Shown here piece after piece: positions 17,898 through 25,840 of a stretch of DNA of 51,263 nt (positions within the stretch are counted from its first letter, which is position 1; every line of letters starts with the position of its first letter). The position numbers and the translations under genes were made by a program. The DNA is from JAZDMK01 sp043800975 (GTDB lineage: Bacteria; Bacteroidota; Bacteroidia; Bacteroidales; JAHJDW01), in assembly GCA_043800975.1 (NCBI GenBank), contig JAZDMK010000305.1, positions 1-51,263 of the forward strand, read 5' to 3'. The notes beneath the pieces are model-generated. The model had not been told where the DNA came from and searched no databases. It was given only the letters and a program-made list of their open reading frames with translations.

Positions 17898-18218
17898 ATG
17901 AAAAATTTAGACTTGTTGAGTAAAAGAATTGCAGTAATCAGTATGGCTCTATGCGGAATACTTCTTTGTGTCAGCTTATTGATTTACACATTGGGCAGTG
18001 TCACAAAAAGTCAGGCTGCTGATGTGAAAACATCGTATCAAAATAATAAATTAACCCCGCCGGCTGCAGGAGAAATAATGATGGCTCCGTTTCTTTATGC
18101 TGACAATTGCATTGGTGTTCTGGTATGGAATACTACAACCGGAAAATCTGTAAGGTATTATCTTGAAGGTGGTGTAGCTACAAAAAAATACAGCGTACCG
18201 GCCAATCCGTTTGAATAA
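17898..18218 (+). CDS. Small membrane-anchored protein, unknown function
   Basis: This 106-residue protein has one strong transmembrane segment near residues 10-33 (IAVISMALCGILLCVSLLIYTLG) after a short positively charged start. A soluble domain of about 70 residues follows (MMAPFLYADNCIGVLVWNTTTGKSVRYYLEG). The VWNTTTGKSVRYY element is conserved-looking, but I do not recognise a family. It is probably anchored in the inner membrane with the C-terminus outside, or secreted if the leader is cleaved near SQA. A good terminator follows at 18259-18294, so it ends its transcript. Confidence 0.6.
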   Translation: MKNLDLLSKRIAVISMALCGILLCVSLLIYTLGSVTKSQAADVKTSYQNNKLTPPAAGEIMMAPFLYADNCIGVLVWNTTTGKSVRYYLEGGVATKKYSVPANPFE

Positions 18219-18258
18219 AATTTATACTGTTTAACAACTGAATTTTATTTAATAATAC

Positions 18259-18294
18259 AGAGCGGACTATGATAAAATAGCTCCGCTCTTTATT
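18259..18294 (+). terminator. Intrinsic terminator after the small membrane protein
   Basis: AGAGCGGA (18259-18266) pairs with TCCGCTCT (18282-18289) around a 15-nt loop, followed by a T-rich tract (TTATTTGTGTTT). It is 40 nt downstream of the stop at 18218. Confidence 0.75.
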
Positions 18295-18332
18295 TGTGTT
18301 TAAAAAACTAAAATTACAATGATCGTTATTAC

Positions 18333-18449
18333 ATGATTCCCGCAACATACGAAGATAAATCGCTGGTTATTGATATTCTCGCCCATTCGTTCGAGGCAAA
18401 CAAAAGTGTGAATTATGTGGTGAGGCAGGATAAAATCGAAAACAATTGA
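18333..18449 (+). pseudogene. GNAT N-acetyltransferase N-terminal remnant
   Basis: A 38-codon ORF starting at the ATG at 18333 reads MIPATYEDKSLVIDILAHSF and continues EANKSVNYVVRQDK before a stop. This is the opening of a Bacteroidota GNAT acetyltransferase family (ATYEDK..VVDIL..SF..N.SVNYVV.QDK), normally about 200 residues long. Only the first 34 or so residues are left. The next 190 bp to the following gene contain no recognisable acetyl-CoA-binding region in any frame. The relic is in frame up to its stop, which suggests deletion of the 3' part rather than a single frameshift. The family recognition is from memory of the motif. Confidence 0.5.
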
Positions 18450-18536
18450 GTGAATCTTATTAAAGAATAAGCAATGTTTTATCCAGAATTTCTCTTTGTC
18501 AAGCATTTACAATTGTAAACCCCACAAGAAAAACGG

Positions 18537-18562
18537 GCTTTTCCTTAAATTTAAGGGTTTTT
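18537..18562 (+). repeat. 26-nt intergenic repeat, copy A
   Basis: This 26-nt element, containing GCTTTTCCTTAA and a T-run, recurs at 25098-25123 with three mismatches. This copy contains the perfect 14-nt palindrome CCTTAAATTTAAGG. It lies in the gap before the first WD40-caspase gene. Confidence 0.5.
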
Positions 18563-18638
18563 ACACAACCTGCGCATCTTTTTTTCGTATAACTTCCTGT
18601 TTTATAAATACCTCATTGCCGAACTCATCTGTAAAAGC

Positions 18639-21600
18639 ATGATAAAAACAAAGTTATACATAAGCATCACCTTGCTATTGCTGGCTTTGCTTATACCTCT
18701 TTCTGTATTTTCCCAGCCCCAGAAGCCCCGCTTAGTGATACCAGTTGGTCACACTATCTCCATCATGTCGGGCGCAGTTTCGCCGGATGGCCGCTTTATA
18801 GCCACCGCTTCCGAGGATAATACAGCCAAACTCTGGGACTTTGCCACCCTCAAAGAGGTCGTCACATACAAAGGCCACAAAAGTCTGGTGGGAACCGTAG
18901 AATTCTCTGCCGACGGAAACCTTCTGCTCACGTCCAGCCACGATAAAACCATCCGCCTCTGGGAAACCAAAACCGGAAAAGAACTGCTGGTACTCAATGG
19001 TCACCGCAAAAAAATACGCAACGCCTGCTTCATGTCGGGCGATCAGGAAGTGATCAGCTGCGCCAAGGACAGTATGATCATCATCTGGAATGCTATCACC
19101 GGTAAGGTGGTAAGGCAAATTCAGGCACCTACCGAACTAACACATCTCTCCCTCAATTCCAATGCAACTACAGTCGTTGCCGGTGGACAGGACGGGAAGA
19201 TGTATATGTACGATACCAAAACGCTCACCCTGAAAAGCACGATAGAAGGAACCGAAGGTCCCGTCTCTCACGTTGTGTTCAGCCCCGACGGTAGACAGAT
19301 ACTTGCGTCCTCCTCCAACGGAAACGTTTGCCTGTGGGATGCTGATAAAAACCAATTAATCAAAACCTTTGCGGGAAATTCAAAGGCTGTTTACTGTGCT
19401 GCCTTTAATCCCGACATGACACAGATTCTCACTGCCTGCGCTGATAAAAACATCTACCTCTGGGATGTAGCTCAGAACAAACAGATTCAGACTTTTAAAG
19501 GTCACCGTAAGGAAGCCGTCTGGTGTGCATTTATGCCTGAAGGTGATAAAATCATGTCTTCAAGTTTCGACGCTACGCTGCGTTTCTGGGATACTGAAAA
19601 TGCTAAAGAATTGCGTTGCCTGCAAGGTCATTCGGGATTTGTTTACTATGTTAAACCCAACAAACCCGGAACTTTGCTTCTTACCGGAACATCCAGCCGA
19701 GATGTGAAAATCTGGGATTTGGAAAACGGATCTATGCTTCCTTCGCTTAAAGGACATACCGGCATGATACTCAGCGGCGCCTTTAGTAACAACGGAAAAT
19801 GGGTGGCCACAGGAAGTGCCGATAAAACCATTCGTGTGTGGGATTTAGCCTCCCGTAAATGTTTATTTGAATTGAAGGGACATGCCGAATCGGTAACCGG
19901 CCTTTCGTTCAGTCCTGACGACAGTCTGCTTGCATCTTGTAGCGACACCGTGATCATGATCTGGAAAATGCCTACAGGTAAGCTCGTGAAGAAACTGGGC
20001 GGGCACACAAGCTGGATCACTTCAGTTGAATTCAGTCCCGACGGAAGAACTTTGCTATCGGCCAGCTGGGATAAAACGGTGAGACGCTGGGATGTACCCA
20101 ATGGAAAATGCATGATGGTATACACAGGTCATCCTCATTGGGTGAACTCTGCTTGCTTCAGCCCCGACGGAAGCATGGTGGCTTCGGGAAGTAACGATAA
20201 GACAGTACGACTGTGGGATGCCAATACAGGAAAAAATATCAGAACAATCAATACCGGCAATGCTATTATCTCATCCGTTAGTTTTTCTTCGGATGGTAAG
20301 TGCGTGATTGCCGGGAAGTACGATGGTAAAATTACCAAGTACGACATGAACGGAAACGAAGTGATTTCCTACGTCGGGCACGATGGATTTGTAAACACAG
20401 TGGCCGTGAATGGTGAAAATCTTTTCTCGGGAAGTATCGACGGAACGGCAAGGCTGTGGAATACCAACACAGGAATACTGCATGCCATGATGACCTATAT
20501 TGATTCTACTGACTGGTTCATCACCGCGCCCAGCGGGCTCTACGATGCCTCTTCCGGTGCCATGAAGCAACTGTATTACGTGGTTGGCGTTGAGCCTGTT
20601 GAAATAGGGCAGATGAAAGATGTTTTCTACGAACCGGCTTTGCTTTCGAAGATCACTGGATTCAACAAGGAAGGTGTGCGAAAGATAGATCTGGCAGGCG
20701 ATGTGAAGATGTATCCCAAAGTTACCGTTACTGTGACCAACAACGAAACTGCTTCGGTTACAATTAAAAATCAGGGTGGCGGTATCGGTAAGATTCGCGT
20801 GCTGATCAACGGAAAAGAAATGCAGGGCGACGTGCGCGGCAATAGTTTCAATGCGGATGCACCCGAATTTAAATTCACCATCAACATCAAAGATCATCCC
20901 TTCCTGCTGAAAGGCGTGGAGAATGCAATTGAGGTGCAGGCTTACAACAAAGATTGTTACATGGTAAGCCGCGGTGTGCGCGCCAACATCCCGCTGATGA
21001 AGAACGATACGGTGCAGGTGCCGAGTTTGTTTATTCTTTCTGCCGGTGTGAGTGATTATGCGGGAGGTGAAATCGACCTGCGCTATCCCGCCAAGGACGC
21101 TACCGACATAGCTACTGCATTGCAATTAGGTGCTGATAATTTATTCGGCGCAAAGATGGTGCACAGCTATATACTGACTACGGGACAACCCGATTCGCTT
21201 AAACTTCCTTACAAGAAAAACATACAGGCAGCCTTTGATGAAATTGCCAAGAAGGCCCGCTCAAACGATATTTTGGTGGTTTATCTTTCGGGTCACGGTA
21301 TCAATGGTGGTGGGCAGGACGGCGATTTTTATTTCCTGACGCGCGATGCATCATCAGCAAACCCTAATACATACAGCGATCCCGTGATACGTCAGAACAA
21401 CTGCATCAGCAGTACCGAGCTGACCGATATGATTAAAAAAGTCCCCGCACTCAAGCAGGTTCTTATCATCGATGCCTGCGGATCGGGGCGTGTAGTGGAT
21501 AATCTGGTACAGAAAAGAGATATTCCTTCCAACACCTTGCGTGCGCTGGAACGCATGAAGGACCGCACGGGAATGCATATCATTACTGGCTGCGCGGCAG

Positions 21601-22190
21601 ATGCCGTGAGCTATGAAGCCAGCAAATACGGGCAGGGATTATTAACGTATAGCTTGCTGGAAGGTTTGAAGGGTGCTGCTTTGCGCGAAACAAAATTTGC
21701 AGATGTAATACAATTGTTTCAGTATTCGAAAGACCGTGTGCCGGTACTTGCCTCCGGTATTGGCGGGATACAGGAGCCCCGTTTGTTTAGTCCTTATGGA
21801 AACGAAAGTTTCGATATCGGCATGTTTGAAAAAGCAGATAAAGATAAAGTTCCTCTGGCCGCCGAGAAGCCCATCTTCCTGATGTCGAACTTCCAGGATG
21901 ATGATCAAATGGCCGATGTGCTGGGCCTTGAAAAGCTGGTGGACGAAGCCTTTCAAACGTATACAGTGAAAGGAACTGAAGCTTCTTTTGTATTTATCGA
22001 AGTGAAGGATTTTCCCGGTGCGTATGTGCTGCGTGGCCGCTACAAAGTGAAAGGCGACAACGTGAATGTGAAAGTGAATGTATTCAAAGGTACCGAAATC
22101 GCGGGCACCTATTCCGTTTCCGGCGTGAAGACGGACATTGCTTCCCTGGCGACAGCCATTGTGGAGAAGGCGAAAGCGCTTTCGAAATAG
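18639..22190 (+). CDS. Exported WD40-caspase (peptidase C14) fusion with 14 WD repeats
   Basis: This 1183-residue protein has a signal peptide (MIKTKLYISITLLLLALLI...VFSQ). About 14 WD40 repeats follow (residues 37-625; units ending LWD, LWE, VWD or IWK), enough for two seven-bladed propellers. A linker beta domain comes next (about 690-800). The caspase-fold domain (about 805-1040) has the catalytic His886 in SGHG and Cys947 in DACGSG. The last 120 residues (FLMSNFQDDD...RGRYKVKGDNVNV) resemble a FlgO/TolB-like domain. In such fusions the propeller is thought to sense a partner and control the protease. Export with no T9SS tail points to the periplasm. It is paralogous to the 26957-30196 product, with the catalytic His at nearly the same residue number. 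Confidence 0.88.
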   Translation: MIKTKLYISITLLLLALLIPLSVFSQPQKPRLVIPVGHTISIMSGAVSPDGRFIATASEDNTAKLWDFATLKEVVTYKGHKSLVGTVEFSADGNLLLTSSHDKTIRLWETKTGKELLVLNGHRKKIRNACFMSGDQEVISCAKDSMIIIWNAITGKVVRQIQAPTELTHLSLNSNATTVVAGGQDGKMYMYDTKTLTLKSTIEGTEGPVSHVVFSPDGRQILASSSNGNVCLWDADKNQLIKTFAGNSKAVYCAAFNPDMTQILTACADKNIYLWDVAQNKQIQTFKGHRKEAVWCAFMPEGDKIMSSSFDATLRFWDTENAKELRCLQGHSGFVYYVKPNKPGTLLLTGTSSRDVKIWDLENGSMLPSLKGHTGMILSGAFSNNGKWVATGSADKTIRVWDLASRKCLFELKGHAESVTGLSFSPDDSLLASCSDTVIMIWKMPTGKLVKKLGGHTSWITSVEFSPDGRTLLSASWDKTVRRWDVPNGKCMMVYTGHPHWVNSACFSPDGSMVASGSNDKTVRLWDANTGKNIRTINTGNAIISSVSFSSDGKCVIAGKYDGKITKYDMNGNEVISYVGHDGFVNTVAVNGENLFSGSIDGTARLWNTNTGILHAMMTYIDSTDWFITAPSGLYDASSGAMKQLYYVVGVEPVEIGQMKDVFYEPALLSKITGFNKEGVRKIDLAGDVKMYPKVTVTVTNNETASVTIKNQGGGIGKIRVLINGKEMQGDVRGNSFNADAPEFKFTINIKDHPFLLKGVENAIEVQAYNKDCYMVSRGVRANIPLMKNDTVQVPSLFILSAGVSDYAGGEIDLRYPAKDATDIATALQLGADNLFGAKMVHSYILTTGQPDSLKLPYKKNIQAAFDEIAKKARSNDILVVYLSGHGINGGGQDGDFYFLTRDASSANPNTYSDPVIRQNNCISSTELTDMIKKVPALKQVLIIDACGSGRVVDNLVQKRDIPSNTLRALERMKDRTGMHIITGCAADAVSYEASKYGQGLLTYSLLEGLKGAALRETKFADVIQLFQYSKDRVPVLASGIGGIQEPRLFSPYGNESFDIGMFEKADKDKVPLAAEKPIFLMSNFQDDDQMADVLGLEKLVDEAFQTYTVKGTEASFVFIEVKDFPGAYVLRGRYKVKGDNVNVKVNVFKGTEIAGTYSVSGVKTDIASLATAIVEKAKALSK

Positions 22191-22205
22191 TTATTAAGTT
22201 ATCAG
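22189..22205 (-). repeat. Short-word intergenic repeat, copy 2 (inverted)
   Basis: On the minus strand this reads CTGATAACTTAATAACT, identical to 6351-6367. It overlaps the stop codon of the WD40-caspase gene. Similar degenerate words continue to 22235. Confidence 0.55.
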
Positions 22206-22234
22206 GTTAATAGTTATTGGTTGATTAACAATCA

Positions 22235-22660
22235 TTGATTAATGAAAAAAAATTTTTTTTAACAGCCTTTTTTATTCTAGTTATAACTGTTGGTTGTTCT
22301 AAGTTTCCTGAATTAGGAAAGGGATATAAGTTTATCTATAACAGTTTTGACGACATTGGTATCGTTAATAAAAATGATATTTTCGTTATTCATGGTGGAG
22401 TAATTGAATATGGTTGTAATGATAAATTTATTATTGCATCTGAACGACCCAGAGACAGTGTTCCCGAATGTAATTTTCAAAATGGCGAAAACATGGGCGA
22501 TTGTAACAGGGCTTATAATGAAAGTGACTTTTTTCAATACTGGATAATCTGTAAAGACAATGATTCTGTCTGGGGGCCATTCAAAAAAGATGAATTTTTA
22601 ATTAAAAGAAAAGAGAAAGGTGTTCCTGTTTATTTACATCTTGTTCCTGTACAAAATTAA
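22235..22660 (+). CDS. Small lipoprotein of unknown function; start region likely one base short
   Basis: As read, the frame opens at TTG (22235), giving MINEKKFFLTAFFILVITVGC. The ATG at 22242 is out of frame and stops after six codons, at the end of an A8T8 run. Adding one base to that run gives MKKKFFLTAFFILVITVGC, an ideal lipoprotein signal with a lipobox cysteine at residue 19 (VGCS), and a 139-residue product. The mature part contains several cysteines (YGCNDK, ECNF, DCNRA) and a tryptophan-rich end (WIICKDNDSVWGPF). There is no recognised family. An outer-membrane lipoprotein is inferred. It lies 44 nt after the first WD40-caspase gene and may be co-transcribed with it. Confidence 0.6.
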   Translation: MINEKKFFLTAFFILVITVGCSKFPELGKGYKFIYNSFDDIGIVNKNDIFVIHGGVIEYGCNDKFIIASERPRDSVPECNFQNGENMGDCNRAYNESDFFQYWIICKDNDSVWGPFKKDEFLIKRKEKGVPVYLHLVPVQN

Positions 22661-22703
22661 TTGTTAAATAATTCATTCGATCTTTGGTGTAATTTTGTGT
22701 TTT

Positions 22704-22768
22704 AGTGTTTTGGTGGCAAAAAAACGAAAAGCAAAAACTTATAGTCGTCTTTGCGTTCTTCGCTGTGG
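22704..22768 (+). repeat. Degenerate TTTGTGG-type intergenic element, copy 1
   Basis: The segment contains AGTGTTTTGGTGGCAA followed by an A-run, then CTTTGCGTTCTTCGCTGTGG. A close relative (AGTGTCTTGGTGGCAA plus A-run) is at 25216-25241, and a looser one is at 25908-25941. Words of this type (TTTGTG, GTGGCAAAAA) appear in intergenic DNA of many Bacteroidota. Confidence 0.45.
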
Positions 22769-22856
22769 CAGAATTAATGTTTCGTTCCCTGCTCGGTTAA
22801 TTCACAAAGTGAAGGAGACGGGTTGGCGGTTAAAAAAATTTCATCCATCTTTGCTC

Positions 22857-23528
22857 ATGCATTTCCGCTTACTGATATTCTTTCTTTTTATTTCCGCAAG
22901 CATTCATGCGCAATCTTTTTCTTTTACCCTGCGCTTCGGTGCGCCGCTGCAAATGCCGCTTCCACTCGTTATCAAGCAGGATGGATATCCGGATATTAAA
23001 ATAAAATCGGCCCGTTTTTATTCCGAACCCTTATTCTCTCCTGTTTACTGGGACTGGCGTATGGCCTATTCCAAAAACAAGAAAGAATGGGGCCTCAGTT
23101 CAATTCATCACAAATTGTATCTGCGCAACAAGCCACCGGAAGTGGCCCGCTTCAGTCTTTCGCACGGTTATAATTATGTTTTTATCGATCGCATTGTTCC
23201 GCTCACGGGAGGCGTGTTCTTTGCCGGTGGCGGGCTGGGGCTTGTGATTGCGCATCCCGAAAGCACCGTGCGCGGGCAGGTTTTTGAAGAGAAGGAAGTT
23301 TTTAAAGGTTACTTCCCCATTGGCCCCGCAATGATGCTGGCCTTCGATTACCGCATCAGTATTCTGCGCTGGATGTACTTTACAGCAGGAGCCAAAAGCT
23401 GCTTTTCCTATTCCGTTGTTCCCATTGCCAACGGCAGCGCCCGCCTGACAGATGTCTCGCTGCACTTCAGTGCTGGCTTGGGTTTCAGAAAGGTAAAAAG
23501 GGAAAAGACGGACGGGCCGTTTGGGTAA
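22857..23528 (+). CDS. Exported beta-rich protein of unknown function
   Basis: This 223-residue protein starts at the ATG at 22857, which gives a clean signal peptide (MHFRLLIFFLFISASIHAQ). The frame is open 162 nt further upstream, but that part is repeat DNA and looks non-coding. The mature protein alternates beta strands (FSFTLRFGAPLQMPLP, GGVFFAGGGLGLVIAHPE, VSLHFSAGLGFR) in a manner typical of a small outer-membrane barrel or a lipid A deacylase-like fold. No catalytic motif was identified. It is followed by a convergent T9SS gene. A CATCTTTG near 22845 is a near-consensus -7 box. Confidence 0.62.
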   Translation: MHFRLLIFFLFISASIHAQSFSFTLRFGAPLQMPLPLVIKQDGYPDIKIKSARFYSEPLFSPVYWDWRMAYSKNKKEWGLSSIHHKLYLRNKPPEVARFSLSHGYNYVFIDRIVPLTGGVFFAGGGLGLVIAHPESTVRGQVFEEKEVFKGYFPIGPAMMLAFDYRISILRWMYFTAGAKSCFSYSVVPIANGSARLTDVSLHFSAGLGFRKVKREKTDGPFG

Positions 23529-23533
23529 CAAGT

Positions 23534-23571
23534 CAGATCATGAACCTATTGATAGTGCTAATTCTGATCTG
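23534..23571. terminator. Weak hairpin between convergent genes
   Basis: CAGATCA (23534-23540) pairs with TGATCTG (23565-23571) around a 24-nt loop, in the 44-bp gap between convergent genes. The stem is only 7 bp and has no T-tract, so termination is possible but unproven. Confidence 0.3.
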
Positions 23572-23572
23572 T

Positions 23573-24538
23573 TCAATTAAATATTACTTTTAGCGTTTGT
23601 TCTGATCCATTGTCCAATTTTATACGGAACAAATACAATCCGGGTGGTAGATTATCGCGCATAAAACGAAGATTTTTGCATGGACCGGTTTCTACTTTGC
23701 TTATTTGATTTCCCTGCATATTGATAACTGTAATTTCTGCTTTAATATATTCTTTCAGAAATGTGATTGTTGCAAATGAGGACGCTGGATTGGGTGAGAT
23801 TCTTACCAGATTATCGCTGTTAAAAAATTCGTTGATATTACCTGGAAAATCAATAGAGAAAAGTCGTATGTGATCTATTAACCATCCGTCCCGGTTATTG
23901 TCAATGCTATCAGAAATAAAATTAAAACGTAATATCATTGTGTCAGGTGGAAAAGTTTTGGGTCCTTTAATTATTATACCATACCAGGTAAAAAATGTTC
24001 TTTTCCATTCGGCTGTAAAGCCTGAAAATCCGAACTCTCCATTATAAAGAGTGTCTGCATGGGAATATAAGTTTTCATTTTCAACTCCGGGATATGCACC
24101 AAATCCCCGTTGTTGAGCAATTGTATCATCAATAATGTTTGTCCAGGTCAATCCGTTATCCCAAGATACTGTGATATACCCACCGTCGTGCAAAGTGTCG
24201 GAATCAATTTTGTATTTGAAGTCGATAAAAATGTCGTAAGGATACCACCCCGACATATTAAAGTTTCCAATAAATAAATCAAAGAAAGAATGGTTCTTTG
24301 TAGGATAGGTGTTTATTGTATCTGTTACTATTGCTTTTTGCCCCGAATAGGAAGAGGCAAAATGGGTTTTTTGAGCATGTCCAATCTGCCATATGTTTTG
24401 TGATGATGTGTCTATTTTTATATAGTTTGACGGGCTTTCAAAATCGATTACAGTCCAGATTCCAGCAGTGTCTAAATATTGTGCGTGAAGCTTTGGTAAA
24501 AAAGATATAAAAAACAGAATAGGTAAAAGTCTTTTCAT
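23573..24538 (-). CDS. T9SS-exported protein with lectin-like (jelly-roll) domain
   Basis: This 321-residue protein starts with MKRLLPILFFISFLPKLHAQ. Residues about 25-230 form one beta-rich domain of the kind seen in MAM/concanavalin-like exported proteins (WTVIDFESPS, SFFDLFIGNFNMSGWYPY, IDFKYKIDSDT, GGYITVSWDNGLTW, NRDGWLIDHIRLF). The C-terminal 75 residues (RISPNPASSFATITF...LPPGLYLFRIKLDNG...KVIFN) are a type A T9SS sorting domain. It is expected to cross the outer membrane and be attached or released. The adhesin or binding role is inferred, as no catalytic residues stand out. It is transcribed convergently with the upstream plus-strand gene. Confidence 0.78.
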   Translation of the reverse strand: MKRLLPILFFISFLPKLHAQYLDTAGIWTVIDFESPSNYIKIDTSSQNIWQIGHAQKTHFASSYSGQKAIVTDTINTYPTKNHSFFDLFIGNFNMSGWYPYDIFIDFKYKIDSDTLHDGGYITVSWDNGLTWTNIIDDTIAQQRGFGAYPGVENENLYSHADTLYNGEFGFSGFTAEWKRTFFTWYGIIIKGPKTFPPDTMILRFNFISDSIDNNRDGWLIDHIRLFSIDFPGNINEFFNSDNLVRISPNPASSFATITFLKEYIKAEITVINMQGNQISKVETGPCKNLRFMRDNLPPGLYLFRIKLDNGSEQTLKVIFN

Positions 24539-24612
24539 GGGCGGGTTTTGGGATTAAGACAAAAATTTGGTTTCATCCGTTGTATTATGTTCAAACTTTG
24601 AGTGTGTTGCTT

Positions 24613-25053
24613 TTATTTCTTTCTCACATAACAATAAGAATATGCATCGTAAGCTTCATCTAAAAGCCAAAGCGTATCCTCACCAAAAAATTCTATGCTT
24701 TGGCTTATTTTTTCCAAATGATACTTTCTGTGAATAAATTTTGTTGTATGATATTTAATCAGATAGGCATCATTTGTTGTGTAAATTGAATGTCCTATGC
24801 TAATATTAAATTCCCGTTTTTCTTCAAGAGTATTTCCATCATACCCTTTAAATATTCCATTTCTGTTTAATTCTATCCAGTATTCTGTGTTTCCAAAAAA
24901 ACTAGCTCCTCCTATACCACCACAAGATCCAACCAGTTGCCACTTCCCAAAAAGCTTTTCCAGCGAGGGATCGGGAACATCCACATCTTTTCTGCAAGCA
25001 GCAAATGAAACTGCGATAAGAAGAAACAAAAATATTTTATATCGGTGGTTCAT
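24613..25053 (-). CDS. Small lipoprotein, lipocalin-like/DUF-type
   Basis: This 146-residue protein has a lipoprotein signal (MNHRYKIFLFLLIAVSFAAC, lipobox cysteine at residue 20). The mature domain begins with LEKLFGKWQLVGSCGG and continues with short antiparallel strands (YWIELNRNGIFKGYDGNT, SIEFFGEDTLWLLDE). This is the layout of small lipocalin-like lipoproteins common in Bacteroidota, where GKWqLv opens the barrel. Its ligand and function are unknown. It lies 74 nt upstream of the T9SS gene on the same strand. Confidence 0.68.
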   Translation of the reverse strand: MNHRYKIFLFLLIAVSFAACRKDVDVPDPSLEKLFGKWQLVGSCGGIGGASFFGNTEYWIELNRNGIFKGYDGNTLEEKREFNISIGHSIYTTNDAYLIKYHTTKFIHRKYHLEKISQSIEFFGEDTLWLLDEAYDAYSYCYVRKK

Positions 25054-25097
25054 AGAAGGATTTCAAATATACTAAACCAAAGTTATTGTGCAACTGC

Positions 25098-25123
25098 GCT
25101 TTTCCTTAATTTTAAGCATTTTT
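25098..25123 (+). repeat. 26-nt intergenic repeat, copy B
   Basis: This element matches 18537-18562 at 23 of 26 positions (GCTTTTCCTTAA...TTTAAG...TTTTT). The two copies lie upstream of the two WD40-caspase loci, about 6.5 kb apart. Confidence 0.5.
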
Positions 25124-25215
25124 GAAATTCCTCCCGTAACCTTTAACTCGCCACTATTCTCGAACTTCGCTTGTTCACTAAGTTTTGGTGCTCATTGGTG
25201 TCTCCGCCGCGGTGG

Positions 25216-25241
25216 AGTGTCTTGGTGGCAAGAAAAAAAAC
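25216..25241 (+). repeat. TTTGTGG-type intergenic element, copy 2
   Basis: AGTGTCTTGGTGGCAAG followed by an A-run closely matches 22704-22726, and AAAAGC follows in both copies. Confidence 0.45.
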
Positions 25242-25399
25242 TAAAAGCGCCGCCCCGTGTGCCAGGTTTCCATTTCGGTCTTCAAGCTTCGGACTTCGTG
25301 CTCATTCTTACTTCAATTATTCAAATGTTCTACTGTTTTAAAAAAAACTGATAACTGATTACAGATTACTGACCACTGATTACGGCAACTGCCACTACC

Positions 25400-25840
25400 C
25401 CATGATTCCCTTCTCAAATCCGCTGAAATCCATCCACACCCCGATGATTCATTTTCCATCTCCTATGATCCCCCTTCCGGGCTGTATGAAATGATTTCCA
25501 AATCCTATGATCTCATTTCACAATCCTGTGATTTCTGTTCCAACTCTCTTGAAATTGATTCCAACTCCTATGATTTCCGTTTCAACTCTTCTGAAATCGA
25601 TTTCAACTCCTATGAAATGCGTTTCAGGTCTTCTGATTTCGTTTTCAAGTCTCCTGAACACCCTTCGCATGTCATTGAGGCACGCTCGCATGTCATTGAG
25701 GCAGCTCACCAACCTTCTGATTTCCGTTCCAAGTCTTCTGATTTCATTTCCAACTCTTCTGATTTCGTTTCCAACCCTTCTGATTTCCATTTCAAGTCTT
25801 CTGATTTCGTTCCCAACCCTTCTGAACAGCATTTCTCTAG
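25400..25840. repeat. Tandem array of about 21 degenerate 21-bp units
   Basis: Cutting the sequence every 21 bp from 25400 gives 21 units that mostly read (C/T)TnTGA(T/A)(T/A)TCnnTTnCAAnTC. The last complete block (25715-25819) has five near-identical units starting TTCTGATTTC. Units 13-15 diverge but keep the phase, with CATTGAGGCA repeated at 21 bp. Because 21 is a multiple of three, stop-free frames result on both strands: plus gives a seven-residue SSDFxSN pattern, and minus gives heptads such as KSEDLER or RRVGNEI. No start, signal sequence or conserved domain supports a real protein in any frame. Confidence 0.8.

Noticed and set aside
22695..22856. 54-residue N-terminal extension of the exported protein at 22857
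   Set aside because: The stretch is TTTGTGG-type repeat DNA, and the ATG at 22857 starts a clean signal peptide.
25400..25840. Possible CRISPR array from the regular spacing
   Set aside because: The 21-bp units are contiguous and all similar. There are no conserved repeats separated by unique spacers, and no cas genes occur.
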